Source of the DNA: Acidobacteriaceae bacterium | Lineage (GTDB): Bacteria; Acidobacteriota; Terriglobia; Terriglobales; Acidobacteriaceae | NCBI GenBank assembly: GCA_025462735.1 | Contig: JAOAPC010000020.1 | Coordinates: 62,001-126,000, forward strand | Length of the DNA stretch: 64,000 nucleotides | Direction: 5' to 3' | Part shown: positions 9,600-18,676 of the stretch, piece after piece | Layout of the letters: each line of letters starts with the position of its first letter | Numbering within the stretch: position 1 is the stretch's first letter | The notes under the pieces: model-generated | The model's input: the letters and a program-made list of their open reading frames with translations, nothing else | Told to the model about the DNA's origin: nothing | The model's database searches: none | Translations under genes and position numbers: made by a program

Positions 9600-10499
9600 A
9601 TGCCCCAATTGTCTTCAATGCCTCAGGAAGTATCCGCCCCGGCAAAAGAAAGCCCTTCTCGTTCTGGTGATGTTCCAATTCCCGCTGCTGAGCCATCGCG
9701 CGAATTCTCACAACTACAAGAGCGGTATCTCCGGACCACCAACGCGCTAGCCTCAGCCGCGCACGACCTGAAGACCCCCCTGTCGATTCTGAACGGGTAT
9801 GTCGAATTGTTGCAAAGCGAGAAGCTAGGGAGCTTGAACGAGCGCCAACGCGAAGTGCTTCGTGACATGCAATCCAACGGACAACGCTTACAGCGATATA
9901 TACAGGATTTTCTGAGTTTCAGCGTGCTTGAAACCGGCGAGCTCAAAATGAAGTTTGAGCCGGGAAACATTAATGCCTGCCTTTCCGAAGTTTGCCGTCT
10001 TTGGTCTCCGAGATTTCAGGAGAAGGGCTTGGCAATGTATTTTCTGGCCAACGAGAAAGTGCAGGAGTTTCCCTTCGACGCGCCGAAAGTCGAAAGAGTT
10101 ATATCGAATCTCTTGGAGAACGCATCCAAGTTCACGCCGTCAGGAGGCACGGTTTGGCTTCATGCCGAACCTTATATGTGGGAACGGCGCTCAATTGCAA
10201 AGCCCGCCAATCAGGAGCGCCGTCGCCGTCCATTGACGGCGCCGAACTCGGTCAAGATCAGTGTTTCGGACACCGGTCCCGGAATTCCTCCGGAATATCA
10301 TTTGGAAATTTTTGACGACTTCTTCCGTTTGCCAACCAACGAGAAAACGGCGGGCATGGGTTTGGGCCTGGCCATAGCGCGACGTTTGGTGTTAGGCATG
10401 GCCGGCAAAATCTGGGTGGAAAGCGAGTCTGGGGCTGGATGTAAGTTTTCTTTCATTGTTCCAATGAACCCGGCGTCAGAGCTCGAAGGAAAAAGATAA
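9600..10499 (+). CDS. Cytoplasmic sensor histidine kinase
   Basis: Two-component kinase without membrane helices. A HisKA dimerisation domain carries the phospho-acceptor His in SAAHDLKTPLSILNG. The HATPase_c domain follows, with N box NLLENASKFT, G1 box DTGPGIPP and G2 motif GMGLGLAIARRL. The roughly 40-residue N-terminus has no recognisable PAS or GAF domain, so the input probably comes through a protein partner. The gene ends TAATG, overlapping the next regulator by one base, which implies translational coupling and a cognate pair. ATG 9600 is used; a TTG at 9567 is an alternative and neither has a strong ribosome-binding site. Confidence 0.88.
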   Translation: MPQLSSMPQEVSAPAKESPSRSGDVPIPAAEPSREFSQLQERYLRTTNALASAAHDLKTPLSILNGYVELLQSEKLGSLNERQREVLRDMQSNGQRLQRYIQDFLSFSVLETGELKMKFEPGNINACLSEVCRLWSPRFQEKGLAMYFLANEKVQEFPFDAPKVERVISNLLENASKFTPSGGTVWLHAEPYMWERRSIAKPANQERRRRPLTAPNSVKISVSDTGPGIPPEYHLEIFDDFFRLPTNEKTAGMGLGLAIARRLVLGMAGKIWVESESGAGCKFSFIVPMNPASELEGKR

Positions 10500-11911
10500 T
10501 GAGTGACAAGTCTAAAATCTTGTTAGTGGATGACGAACCCGGAATGCAGCGCTACATCAAGACGCTGCTGGAGATTGACGACCACCACGTGGAAACCGCT
10601 TCGACCGGCGAGCAAGCGCTTGATCTTCTGCGGAAGGGCATGGAACCGAACCTGGTGTTGCTCGATCTGCTTATGCCGGGCATCGATGGTCTGGAGACCC
10701 TGGAAGGTCTTCGCAAGCTTCAACCCAATATCAAAGTCGTCATGCTCTCGTGCGTGAACGACACCAAGAAAGTCGTTCAGGCAATTCGACTCGGCGCAGT
10801 TGACTACATTACTAAGCCCTTCCAGAAAGCGGAGCTAGACGCAGTTATTGACCAGTGTCTGGGTACAAATCAGCAAAATTATACCGGTGAGGTTGAAGAC
10901 TTAGGCGACGAGACCTTCTTCGTTGCCGCTTGTGCCAATATGCGCAAGTTGCGGTCGCAGGCTGCGCTGGTGGCGAACGTCGACATCCCGGTGTTGATGC
11001 TAGGTGAAAGCGGTACAGGCAAGGAAGTCATGGCACGGCTGATCCATAAGCTTTCCCCGCGGGCGCACCGCGTGTTCTTGAAGGTCAATTGCGCCGCAGT
11101 TCCGGCGGACCTGCTTGAAAGTGAGTTGTTCGGATATGAGCAGGGTGCTTTCACCGGCGCAACTCACGCAAAACCTGGGAAATTCGAGTTGAGCAATAAG
11201 GGGACGATTCTGCTTGATGAAATCGGGGAGATGCCTCCGTCCCTTCAGGCCAAACTGCTTCACGTTCTACAAGATCAGCAATTCTCCCGCTTAGGCAGCC
11301 GATCGGTAATTAAGGTGGACGTGCGGATACTGGCTGCGACGAACATTAACATCCCGGAAGCGCTCGCCTCGAAGCGTTTGCGTGAAGACTTGTATTACCG
11401 GCTGAACGCCTTCACCCTACAAATTCCGCCCCTGCGGGAGCGCAAAGAAGAAATTCCGATCCTGCTGAAGCACTTCATGACCCAGTTGTCAGAGCAGTAC
11501 GCCCGAGCGCCGCTGCCCTACTCCGCTGAGATGTTGGCGGCTTGCGCCAATTACTCATGGCCGGGAAACTTGCGTGAGCTGGGTAATTTCGTCAAGCGGT
11601 ATTTGGTGCTCGGCGACGAAAAGCTTGCCATCAATGAGTTGAAGCCACGGACCGACGGCACTGGGGCAGAGTTCGAACCCGGCGCTGCGCGCAACGGAGC
11701 TGAACCTGTGGGCGGACTGAAGTCGCTGGCCCGTAGCGCCAAAGACGGCGCCGAAGCCGAAGCCATCTCCAAAGCCTTAGACGAGACCAATTGGAACCGC
11801 AAACAGGCAGCGGTATTGTTGCAGATCAGCTACAAAGCTCTTCTGTATAAAATTCGTCAATACGGCATCGCCCGCAACAAAAACACTCACAAACTCTCCG
11901 CTGGCGCCTAA
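10499..11911 (+). CDS. NtrC-family sigma-54 response regulator
   Basis: Response regulator of 470 aa. The receiver domain (about 1-120) has the acidic pocket LLVDDE, the phospho-acceptor Asp in VLLDLLMPG and the conserved Lys in KPFQ. The AAA+ domain (about 140-380) has GESGTGKE, GAFTGA and Walker B ILLDEIGEM. The C-terminal Fis-type HTH is WNRKQAAVLLQISYKALLYK. Phosphorylation by the coupled kinase just upstream should license sigma-54-dependent transcription. Targets are unknown; the neighbouring c-di-GMP and glycosyltransferase genes make envelope or polysaccharide control plausible. Confidence 0.92.
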   Translation: MSDKSKILLVDDEPGMQRYIKTLLEIDDHHVETASTGEQALDLLRKGMEPNLVLLDLLMPGIDGLETLEGLRKLQPNIKVVMLSCVNDTKKVVQAIRLGAVDYITKPFQKAELDAVIDQCLGTNQQNYTGEVEDLGDETFFVAACANMRKLRSQAALVANVDIPVLMLGESGTGKEVMARLIHKLSPRAHRVFLKVNCAAVPADLLESELFGYEQGAFTGATHAKPGKFELSNKGTILLDEIGEMPPSLQAKLLHVLQDQQFSRLGSRSVIKVDVRILAATNINIPEALASKRLREDLYYRLNAFTLQIPPLRERKEEIPILLKHFMTQLSEQYARAPLPYSAEMLAACANYSWPGNLRELGNFVKRYLVLGDEKLAINELKPRTDGTGAEFEPGAARNGAEPVGGLKSLARSAKDGAEAEAISKALDETNWNRKQAAVLLQISYKALLYKIRQYGIARNKNTHKLSAGA

Positions 11912-12057
11912 GTATCCCTGGAATTGCAGGCGCGCATCTCATTCAGTGGTGGTCCTAAAGACTGAAGACAGGGTTCTTACAATCCCGCACATTAGGGAAA
12001 AATTTATCGCGGCGAAGGTTTCTTTCCGATTAAAATGCAGTTTGCGGTCGTCCGCCT

Positions 12058-13098
12058 ATGGAGTCGTCCAGAAAGGTCTCCACTTTGTACCCGCTTAGCC
12101 CGGAAACCCGGGGTGTAAGCGATCTCTCTTTGCGTCGCCGGCTGCCACGGGTCCTGGTCGTAGACGATAACCCCAATACAATGAACCTGATGCGAGACCT
12201 CTTGGGGGCTCGCGGATACGATGTTGTTGCGGTTCCTGATGCGGCCCAAGCCGAAGCGGAGATCTTTCAACACCCTCCCGATCTGGTTCTGTCGGACGTG
12301 ATTATGCCCGGGAAGTCAGGTTACGAGCTTTGTCACGAGCTGAAGGAGAACCCTGCGACCCGCCTGATCCCGTTTGTGCTCATTACGGGACTCGCGGAGC
12401 GGGAAGACCGGGTTCGGGGAATCGAAGCGGGGGCGGACGATTTCCTCAGTAAGCCGATCTTTCCCGAGGAGCTTTTCGCCCGCGTGAAGTCACTCCTAAA
12501 GTTGAAGGAATTTACCGACGAATTAGAGACCGCCGAAAGCGTTCTCTGCACGTTGGGCCTAAGCGTCGAGAGCCGCGATCCTTACACCGAGGGTCATTGC
12601 GAGCGCCTGGCAGAAAACGCCAGCAACCTGGGACGGCACCTGCATCTGGACGACGAAGCAGTGACGGCCTTACGTCGTGGGGGGTACCTACACGATCTGG
12701 GCAAAATTGCTGTACCTGATGAGATTCTGAAGAAGGGTGCGAATTTGAATTCGGAAGAGTGGGCGATCATGCGCCGGCACCCCGTAACTGGAGAGAACAT
12801 CTGTCGCCCGCTGAAATCGCTACGACTGGTGCTGCCGATTATCCGCAGCCACCACGAGCACTTTAATGGAACCGGATATCCGGACGGGCTCGAAGGCCAA
12901 GATATTCCGCAACTCGCGCGTATTCTTCAGGTGGTTGACGTTTACGACGCCCTGACCACCGCGCGCCCCTACAAGCCCGCGTTGTCGCACGACCACGCTG
13001 CTCTTACTATGCATGACGAGGCCCGAGCCGGTTTTTGGGACCCAGACTTGGTGGATGAATTCTTTTCGATGTTGGCTCAACAAAAGCGAGTGGCGTAG
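12058..13098 (+). CDS. Response regulator with HD-GYP domain (c-di-GMP phosphodiesterase, RpfG type)
   Basis: Receiver domain at about residues 29-150 (VLVVDDN, Asp in LVLSDVIMPG, Lys in SKPIF) joined to an HD-GYP domain at about 165-340. The metal-binding HD is in YLHDLGKIAVPDEIL, and the GYP signature is in HHEHFNGTGYPDGL. The family hydrolyses c-di-GMP to pGpG or GMP in the cytoplasm, here probably controlled by phosphorylation. It follows the NtrC-type regulator by 146 bp and precedes a glycosyltransferase by 79 bp on the same strand. All expected catalytic residues appear intact. Confidence 0.92.
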   Translation: MESSRKVSTLYPLSPETRGVSDLSLRRRLPRVLVVDDNPNTMNLMRDLLGARGYDVVAVPDAAQAEAEIFQHPPDLVLSDVIMPGKSGYELCHELKENPATRLIPFVLITGLAEREDRVRGIEAGADDFLSKPIFPEELFARVKSLLKLKEFTDELETAESVLCTLGLSVESRDPYTEGHCERLAENASNLGRHLHLDDEAVTALRRGGYLHDLGKIAVPDEILKKGANLNSEEWAIMRRHPVTGENICRPLKSLRLVLPIIRSHHEHFNGTGYPDGLEGQDIPQLARILQVVDVYDALTTARPYKPALSHDHAALTMHDEARAGFWDPDLVDEFFSMLAQQKRVA

Positions 13099-13177
13099 CC
13101 TGACGTGTTGGAGTGACTTTTCCCGCCCATGATAACTTCTATAGTCGCCTCAGTTTTCCTGGCTGAGCTGACGGCTG

Positions 13178-13912
13178 ATGGCTAAGTACAGCATCATCAT
13201 TCCCGCATACAACGAAGGCGCACGCTTGGGCGCCACGCTCGACCGCGTCCTGAATCACATCGCCGACCGTCGCTGGGACGCCGAAGTAATCGTCGTCAAC
13301 GACGGCTCAAGGGACAATACGGCGGAGCTGGCTCGGGCGCATGCGAAAGTTAATCCGATAGTGCGCCTTATTGAAAACCCCGGCAATCGCGGCAAGGGTT
13401 ACAGCGTCCGAAATGGAATGTTGAACGCAAACGGCGAGATCCTTCTCTTCACGGATGCCGATTTGTCGTCACCCATCGAAGAAGCCGGCAAATTGTTTAC
13501 CGCGATTGACGGCGGTGCGGATGTAGCTATCGGCTCGCGGTGGGTACAGCCGAACCTGCAGGCGCAAAGGCAATCCCTGCTGCGGCAATTCTATGGGCGA
13601 ATTTTCAACCTGGCGCTTCGAATCCTCTTGGGACTCAAGTTTAAGGACACGCAATGCGGCTTTAAGGCCTTCACTCGCAGCTCAGCTCGCATGCTTTTTC
13701 CCCAGCAGACGATCGAACGCTGGGGTTTCGACGCAGAGTTACTTTACATCGCGCGCCGACGTGGACTGAACGTAAAAGAGGTGGCCGTGGTTTGGTCCCA
13801 CTCGGAGGGAACGCGGATAAGTCCGCTTCGCGACGGGCTTCGCATGTTCACAGAGGTGCTGGCGATTCGATGGAACGCTCTCACCGGGAAGTATCCGCGA
13901 GCCGAAGCCTAG
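13178..13912 (+). CDS. GT2 glycosyltransferase, dolichyl-phosphate glucosyltransferase-like
   Basis: Family 2 glycosyltransferase of 244 aa. The nucleotide-sugar fold is seen in SIIIPAYNEGARLG and VIVVNDGSRDNT. The metal-binding DxD-type motif is FTDADLSSP, and RWGFDAELLYIARRRG follows. Such enzymes transfer glucose or mannose from a nucleotide sugar to a polyprenyl phosphate at the membrane. There are no C-terminal transmembrane helices, so it resembles the Alg5-like subgroup rather than ArnC-like proteins. Its stop shares a CTAG tetramer with the stop of the convergent small gene. Confidence 0.88.
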   Translation: MAKYSIIIPAYNEGARLGATLDRVLNHIADRRWDAEVIVVNDGSRDNTAELARAHAKVNPIVRLIENPGNRGKGYSVRNGMLNANGEILLFTDADLSSPIEEAGKLFTAIDGGADVAIGSRWVQPNLQAQRQSLLRQFYGRIFNLALRILLGLKFKDTQCGFKAFTRSSARMLFPQQTIERWGFDAELLYIARRRGLNVKEVAVVWSHSEGTRISPLRDGLRMFTEVLAIRWNALTGKYPRAEA

Positions 13913-14172
13913 GCGGCTGCTGCCGAGCGCGCGCCTTCGTTCGGGCGTACTGTGACACCCGAGTCCCTGTCGAACGAGAGCGTCATTTTTCCACAGCAGT
14001 CTTCGCACAGCCAGAAAAACTCCAGGCGTCGCGGAAGCTTATTCTGCTGGGCATCTCGGCCCATAGCGCGACGGCGGTCGAATCCAAAAGCGGTGTCAGC
14101 TCGGAAAAGCTTTCCCGTGTGGAAATAGCGGAAGGGAGCAGAGCAATCGGGGTTGGCGCATTTCGAAACCAT
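13909..14172 (-). CDS. Small Cys-rich conserved protein (zinc-ribbon-like)
   Basis: Short protein of 87 aa starting MVSKCANPDCSAPFRY. Two CxxxxC/CxxC-type cysteine pairs (CANPDC near the N-terminus, CEDCC after 'FFWL') suggest a zinc-binding fold. I recall similar short proteins in Acidobacteria, but no function is known. The start at 14172 is well supported: GGAGG lies 6 nt upstream (14179-14183), whereas the longer frame to 14259 has no ribosome-binding site. It converges on and overlaps the glycosyltransferase by four bases. Confidence 0.75.
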   Translation of the reverse strand: MVSKCANPDCSAPFRYFHTGKLFRADTAFGFDRRRAMGRDAQQNKLPRRLEFFWLCEDCCGKMTLSFDRDSGVTVRPNEGARSAAAA

Positions 14173-14268
14173 ATCGCGCCTCCATCTAGACCTATTAAAT
14201 CCGCACCCACTGTTAAAAATCAAGAACCAAAATGGGTCTCCTGTGGATATTCGCAGCATGTTAACCGA

Positions 14269-15063
14269 CTACAGTCGATTTATTAACGAAGCAACATAGC
14301 CCGCGCCAAATCCATTATCAATGTTGACCACGGACACATTGGAGGCGCAGGAATTCATCATGCCAAGCAGGGCTGCCATTCCTTGGAAGGCTGCGCCATA
14401 ACCCACGCTGGTGGGGACGGCGATCACCGGCACACCGACGAGGCCTCCGACGACGCTGGGGAGGGCACCCTCCATTCCAGCACAGACGATAATCACCCGC
14501 GATCGGCTGATGGCCTCACGATGTGCCAGCAAACGGTGGATACCCGCGACGCCGACGTCATACAGCCGATCGACCTCGTTGCCCATGATTGAAGCAGTGA
14601 CCACCGCTTCCTCCGCGACTGGGATGTCGCTGGTCCCGGCGGAGATGACGGTGATTAACCCTTTGCCGTAAATCTTGTTGTCCCGGCGCAGGGTAATAGC
14701 GCGGGCACTTTCCTCAAATTTCGCGCCGCGAACAGCTTTCTTCGCAGCGGAAAATTGTTCTTTACTGGCGCGAGTCGCCAATACATTTTTGCCATGTCGG
14801 GCAAGTTGCTTGAAAATCCCTGCAACTTGGGCTGGTGTTTTGCCTTGCGCCAGAATTACTTCGGGAACGCCTACCCGCAAGGCGCGGTGATGATCTACTT
14901 TGGCGAATCCCAAATCTTCGAAAGGAAGATGCCGCAGGTGGTCGACGGCGTCGTCCGGCGAAAGTTTACCCGCGCGCACCTGTTCGAAAAGTTTGCGAAT
15001 GGACTCAGAGTTCAAGCGATCACCCGACGCACGTTGGTCGACACTCAGATTAGCATCGCACAA
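14269..15063 (-). CDS. larB: LarB-like nickel-pincer cofactor carboxylase/hydrolase
   Basis: LarB carboxylates nicotinic acid adenine dinucleotide and releases AMP, the first step of nickel-pincer nucleotide synthesis. The family signature [21 protein letters not shown] is visible in two adjoining parts, followed by a PurE-like Rossmann domain with [21 protein letters not shown] and [10 protein letters not shown]. LarC and LarE are not in this window, so the pathway is not demonstrated here. The start is uncertain: TTG 15063 is the outer limit, and TTG 15015 with GGGTGA just upstream would give the usual family N-terminus and about 248 aa. Confidence 0.87.
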   Translation of the reverse strand: MCDANLSVDQRASGDRLNSESIRKLFEQVRAGKLSPDDAVDHLRHLPFEDLGFAKVDHHRALRVGVPEVILAQGKTPAQVAGIFKQLARHGKNVLATRASKEQFSAAKKAVRGAKFEESARAITLRRDNKIYGKGLITVISAGTSDIPVAEEAVVTASIMGNEVDRLYDVGVAGIHRLLAHREAISRSRVIIVCAGMEGALPSVVGGLVGVPVIAVPTSVGYGAAFQGMAALLGMMNSCASNVSVVNIDNGFGAGYVASLINRL

Positions 15064-15117
15064 GGCGTGGGGTGGACTATCGGGAAGGTGGAGGCGAAAT
15101 TAGCGTGAACGCCGGGG

Positions 15118-16467
15118 CTAAGCTCTTGCCATATCTTCGAGTGCCGCTGATGTTCGTCGCACGAGCTCGGGGGTTTCTAACTTCGCCAGAAAAAGCCGCC
15201 GCAACGCCAACGCCGAGATCTTTCCGACAACGTATGCCTGGTACAAGGAGTCCCCCGCCGTAGCACTTTGACCTTGTAGGTCAAATTCCGGACATAAAAG
15301 ACGTGAACTAAAACGCGCTAGCGCGTCTTCAACCGGTTGTGCCTGCTCAGAAAGTCTGGTCATTCCCCGGCAGACCGAATGAAGAAAGCGAGCGCATTCT
15401 TCGGCCGCATCGGCCATTTGGAATTCCCGAATCACGAATAGATTCGCGTCCGGCAGGTAGACGCAAGACTTCTCTTCAAATCTAGCGGCCTCGCTCGCCG
15501 GATATTGATCAAACGTTACAACTTCGGGCAGCGAATCGGTCAGATATTTCGGCTGGGTTCCGTTACGCGGTGAATCAAGGCGGAAGCCTAAGCACCTCGC
15601 CAGCGAAAAAATCAAGTTGTAAATCGCCGGGGCGAAGTCCGGAAGATCATCCAGGGCGGCGTTCCACCGAGCTAGGCATAAGCGATAGCTTTCGTATTTC
15701 TCCAATGGGCTGGAGTTGAAAACGCAAACCGCATCTTCTCCAATGCTCACCGCGGGAGCTTGCTGGGCCACTGCTTTCCAATAGAGCGCATCCACATTTT
15801 GCAGCACCGTCAAGAGCTTTTGCTTCGGCATCAATTCTCGCAATGCGAGCGGGAGATGCAGGGGCGCCATATGCGATTCGCCGAACAGGACGAAAATTCC
15901 CGCGTCGGGATGGCGATCGCGTATCTCAACGATTTTTGCTGCCGCGTGCCTATCGCGTGACCGGATCCGGCGCAAGTCTTCCCTGGGCATGCAATCCAGG
16001 GCATAAACACCGTCCGTGTGGTCACGCGCACTGCATAGAAGCTCATAGAACGGCTCCCATTGATAACCCCACTCCCGATCAAACCGAAGCCTGCGCCTGA
16101 GTTCGTCTTCCGTAATTTCTCGGCGCCACCAGCAATCCAGAATCCGCTGATCGCGGGCCAGTACCGCTTCTACACCCAGCACGACTCGCCGTTCTCGCGC
16201 AGATGCTTCGACCAAGTCTGCTGCGAAACGCTGGCATGAGGGCAGCGCATGGTAATCACCGATAAGAACGATGTCCGCTGCTGTGATCTTTTCCTGGAGC
16301 TGCTTCTGAGAAAGTACAGAATCGTATTCCCGGAACTCTTGGTTGAATTCGCGAAGGTAGCTGCGGCCGCCTCCCGCGTCCTGCGAACCGATATCGTGCC
16401 GAACAGCCGCCAGGGCGTGCATCTGGGCCGCCGTTCTTCGCGACTGCTTACCTGATCGCTTTGCCAT
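15118..16467 (-). CDS. ChaN-like (heme-binding/TIKI superfamily) protein
   Basis: Protein of about 450 aa whose first half matches the ChaN-like domain: VLIGDYHALPS, 'LGVEAVLARDQRILD', 'YALDCMPRED' and 'FVLFGESHMAPLHLP'. The ChaN family is reported to bind heme or act in iron uptake, while related TIKI proteins are metalloproteases. The first motif has Asp where Glu is usual (GDYH for GExH). No signal peptide or lipobox is seen, unlike classical ChaN lipoproteins, so a cytoplasmic location is inferred. The C-terminal 180 residues are unassigned. ATG 16467 is chosen over an upstream frame that runs into the divergent ubiX. Confidence 0.7.
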   Translation of the reverse strand: MAKRSGKQSRRTAAQMHALAAVRHDIGSQDAGGGRSYLREFNQEFREYDSVLSQKQLQEKITAADIVLIGDYHALPSCQRFAADLVEASARERRVVLGVEAVLARDQRILDCWWRREITEDELRRRLRFDREWGYQWEPFYELLCSARDHTDGVYALDCMPREDLRRIRSRDRHAAAKIVEIRDRHPDAGIFVLFGESHMAPLHLPLALRELMPKQKLLTVLQNVDALYWKAVAQQAPAVSIGEDAVCVFNSSPLEKYESYRLCLARWNAALDDLPDFAPAIYNLIFSLARCLGFRLDSPRNGTQPKYLTDSLPEVVTFDQYPASEAARFEEKSCVYLPDANLFVIREFQMADAAEECARFLHSVCRGMTRLSEQAQPVEDALARFSSRLLCPEFDLQGQSATAGDSLYQAYVVGKISALALRRLFLAKLETPELVRRTSAALEDMARA

Positions 16468-16474
16468 ACCCGTC

Positions 16475-17113
16475 TTGACTGTCTGCCTGCGGGTGCCTAT
16501 TCTCAGAACTCGATTGCCGAACTCACCCCAAAATCTGACCATTGCCACAACCGGAGCCAGCGGATCGCTGTTTCTGCGCCATCTACTGCTGGCCGTCGAT
16601 CGCGATACTCGTGTTCAGGGCGTGAACTTCATTGCTTCAGACAGCGCGCTCCGCGTCATGGCTGAAGAGCTCGGACTGCGCGGCCGTAACAATCTCATCA
16701 GCCAATTACTTGGTCACGCATCCCGCAAAATCCATCAGCAATCGAATGCCGATATCGGCGCCAACGTCGCCAGTGGCTCTTATCCGGCCGATGCCATGGT
16801 CGTGCTGCCATGCAGCGTCGGGACCCTGGCCCGCATTGCCAACGGCATTGCTTCGCACCTCATCGAGCGTGCTGCCGATGTCAGCCTGAAAGAGAAACGC
16901 CCGCTTGTGTTATGCGTCCGCGAGACGCCGCTCAACAAAATTCACATCCGAAACATGTACCGCGCGGCCGATGCCGGCGCGACCATCTTTCCGCTAATTC
17001 CGGCCTACTATTTCCGGCCTGCAACCCTCGAGCAGATGGCACACGAATTCGCATGCCGCGTCCTCGCCCACATCGGACTGCCGCAAAAAGACGCCTACCG
17101 CTGGAAGGGATAA
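16475..17113 (+). CDS. ubiX: UbiX-family flavin prenyltransferase
   Basis: UbiX attaches a dimethylallyl group to FMN to make the prenylated flavin cofactor of UbiD decarboxylases. The FMN-binding motif TIATTGASGS is near the N-terminus. The family motifs SNADIGANVASGSY, VVLPCSVGTLARIANG and LCVRETPLNKIHI are all visible. UbiD is not in the window. The start is uncertain: TTG 16475 is the outer limit, while TTG 16514 would give the usual short N-terminus before the FMN motif. It is head to head with the ChaN-like gene, so the promoters overlap. Confidence 0.9.
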   Translation: MTVCLRVPILRTRLPNSPQNLTIATTGASGSLFLRHLLLAVDRDTRVQGVNFIASDSALRVMAEELGLRGRNNLISQLLGHASRKIHQQSNADIGANVASGSYPADAMVVLPCSVGTLARIANGIASHLIERAADVSLKEKRPLVLCVRETPLNKIHIRNMYRAADAGATIFPLIPAYYFRPATLEQMAHEFACRVLAHIGLPQKDAYRWKG

Positions 17114-17222
17114 TTTCTGCTTCTGAGGTAAGTTCAGTGTAGAAGTGCGGAGATGCCTGCCATAGATGGCAATCGGACATGTACGACGGGTGTGAACGTG
17201 GGAGGCGCACTCTGTCGGCGGC

Positions 17223-18653
17223 GTGCCTCTGTATCATGAGGACGTGCGTGAGTTTGCCAATTCGATCGTCGCCGATCTGCGGCAGCGCGGTCACCAAGCC
17301 TATCTAGTTGGAGGTTGCGTTCGCGACCTGCTGCTCGGGCGAGAGCCCGCCGATTATGACGTCGCCACGGATGCCACGCCGGACGAAGTCATGCGCATCT
17401 TCCCTGAAACCTATGCTGTGGGCGCGCAGTTTGGGGTTGTGCTGGTGCCCATTCGAGAAGGCGACCCCCAGCGCAAGCAAGACGAGGAGCCGGAACCGAG
17501 TGTTGTTGTAGACGAGGCATTCGCCCTAGGACACCACCACAAGTCCTGCGTTGAAGTTGCAACTTTCCGGTGCGATATCGGTTATTCCGACGGCCGTCAT
17601 CCCGATCAGGTCCGCTTCAGCCGTGATCCTCGCGAGGATGTGCAGCGTCGCGATTTCACCATCAATGGGCTGCTGCTCGATCCGGTCGAAAATAAAGTTC
17701 TCGACTATGTGGGCGGGCAAGACGATCTGAAATCGAAGGTCATTCGCGCTATTGGGAATTCGGCAGTTCGTTTCGGCGAAGACAAGCTGCGAATGTTGCG
17801 GGCGGTGCGTTTCGCGGCGCGGTTCGATTACACAATTGAGGCAGTGACCTTCGCAGCCATCCAGCAACTCGCCCCGCAAATTCACCAGGTCTCCCGCGAA
17901 CGTGTGCGTGACGAACTCACCCGCATGTTGACCGAAGGCCACGGGCGCCGAGCGTTTGAATTGCTCGATGAAACCGGTCTTCTGCGCGAAGTACTTCCGG
18001 AGATCGACGCGATGAGGGGGGTCGAGCAGCCGCCCGAGTTCCATCCTGAAGGCGATGTGTTCGTGCACACACTGCTGATGCTGGAGAAATTACCGCAGCC
18101 GTGTCCTGCGGCTTTGGCATGGGGAGTGCTCTTGCATGATGTGGGTAAGCCGCCGACCTTTCGCCGCGCCTCCGACCGCATCCGGTTTGACGAGCACGCG
18201 CGGGTGGGCACAAGAATGGCGGAGGCGATCTGCCGGCGACTGCGCTTTTCTAACACGGAGACCCAACAGATTTCAGCTTTGGTAGAAAATCACATGCGCT
18301 TCGGCGACGTAGAGCGCATGAATCCATCGACGTTCAAGAGATTCATCCGTCTGCCGCGTTTCGAACAGCACTTGGAACTTCATCGCCTGGATTGCGAATC
18401 CAGTCACCGCAATCTGCGCCTTTATAACTTCACGCGAGAAAAAATGAATGAGCTGCCGCCTGAAGCTGTGCGCCCCACACCCCTGGTCACAGGAGACGAT
18501 CTCATCGGGGCCGGATATTCGCCCGGCCCGCAATTCAAAGAAATTCTTGCTGCCATCGAAGACGCTCAGCTCGACGGACGGTTGCCGTCAAAGCACGAGG
18601 CGATGCAATTTCTCCGTCGTGAATTCCCTCTGGAAGCAAAAATCTCGTCCTGA
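17223..18653 (+). CDS. CCA tRNA nucleotidyltransferase / poly(A) polymerase family, with HD domain
   Basis: Class II nucleotidyltransferase of about 470 aa. The head domain shows LVGGCVRDLLLGREPADYDV with the GG and DxD-type catalytic residues, then DPREDVQRRDFTINGL and the RNA-binding motif 'DKLRMLRAVRFAARF'. A C-terminal HD domain (LLHDVGKPPTF, 'FDEHARVG') is as in bacterial CCA-adding or A-adding enzymes. Whether it adds CCA, only A, or poly(A) cannot be read from the sequence. GTG 17223 is used; GTG 17244 is possible. It lies 109 bp after ubiX on the same strand. Confidence 0.87.
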   Translation: MPLYHEDVREFANSIVADLRQRGHQAYLVGGCVRDLLLGREPADYDVATDATPDEVMRIFPETYAVGAQFGVVLVPIREGDPQRKQDEEPEPSVVVDEAFALGHHHKSCVEVATFRCDIGYSDGRHPDQVRFSRDPREDVQRRDFTINGLLLDPVENKVLDYVGGQDDLKSKVIRAIGNSAVRFGEDKLRMLRAVRFAARFDYTIEAVTFAAIQQLAPQIHQVSRERVRDELTRMLTEGHGRRAFELLDETGLLREVLPEIDAMRGVEQPPEFHPEGDVFVHTLLMLEKLPQPCPAALAWGVLLHDVGKPPTFRRASDRIRFDEHARVGTRMAEAICRRLRFSNTETQQISALVENHMRFGDVERMNPSTFKRFIRLPRFEQHLELHRLDCESSHRNLRLYNFTREKMNELPPEAVRPTPLVTGDDLIGAGYSPGPQFKEILAAIEDAQLDGRLPSKHEAMQFLRREFPLEAKISS

Positions 18654-18676
18654 ACGGAAAGTCGGCTCTGAGTCGG

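Noticed and set aside
7482-9600. Sigma-54 promoters near the enhancer-binding protein genes
   Set aside because: No GG-N10-GC element with a reasonable surrounding match was found on inspection.
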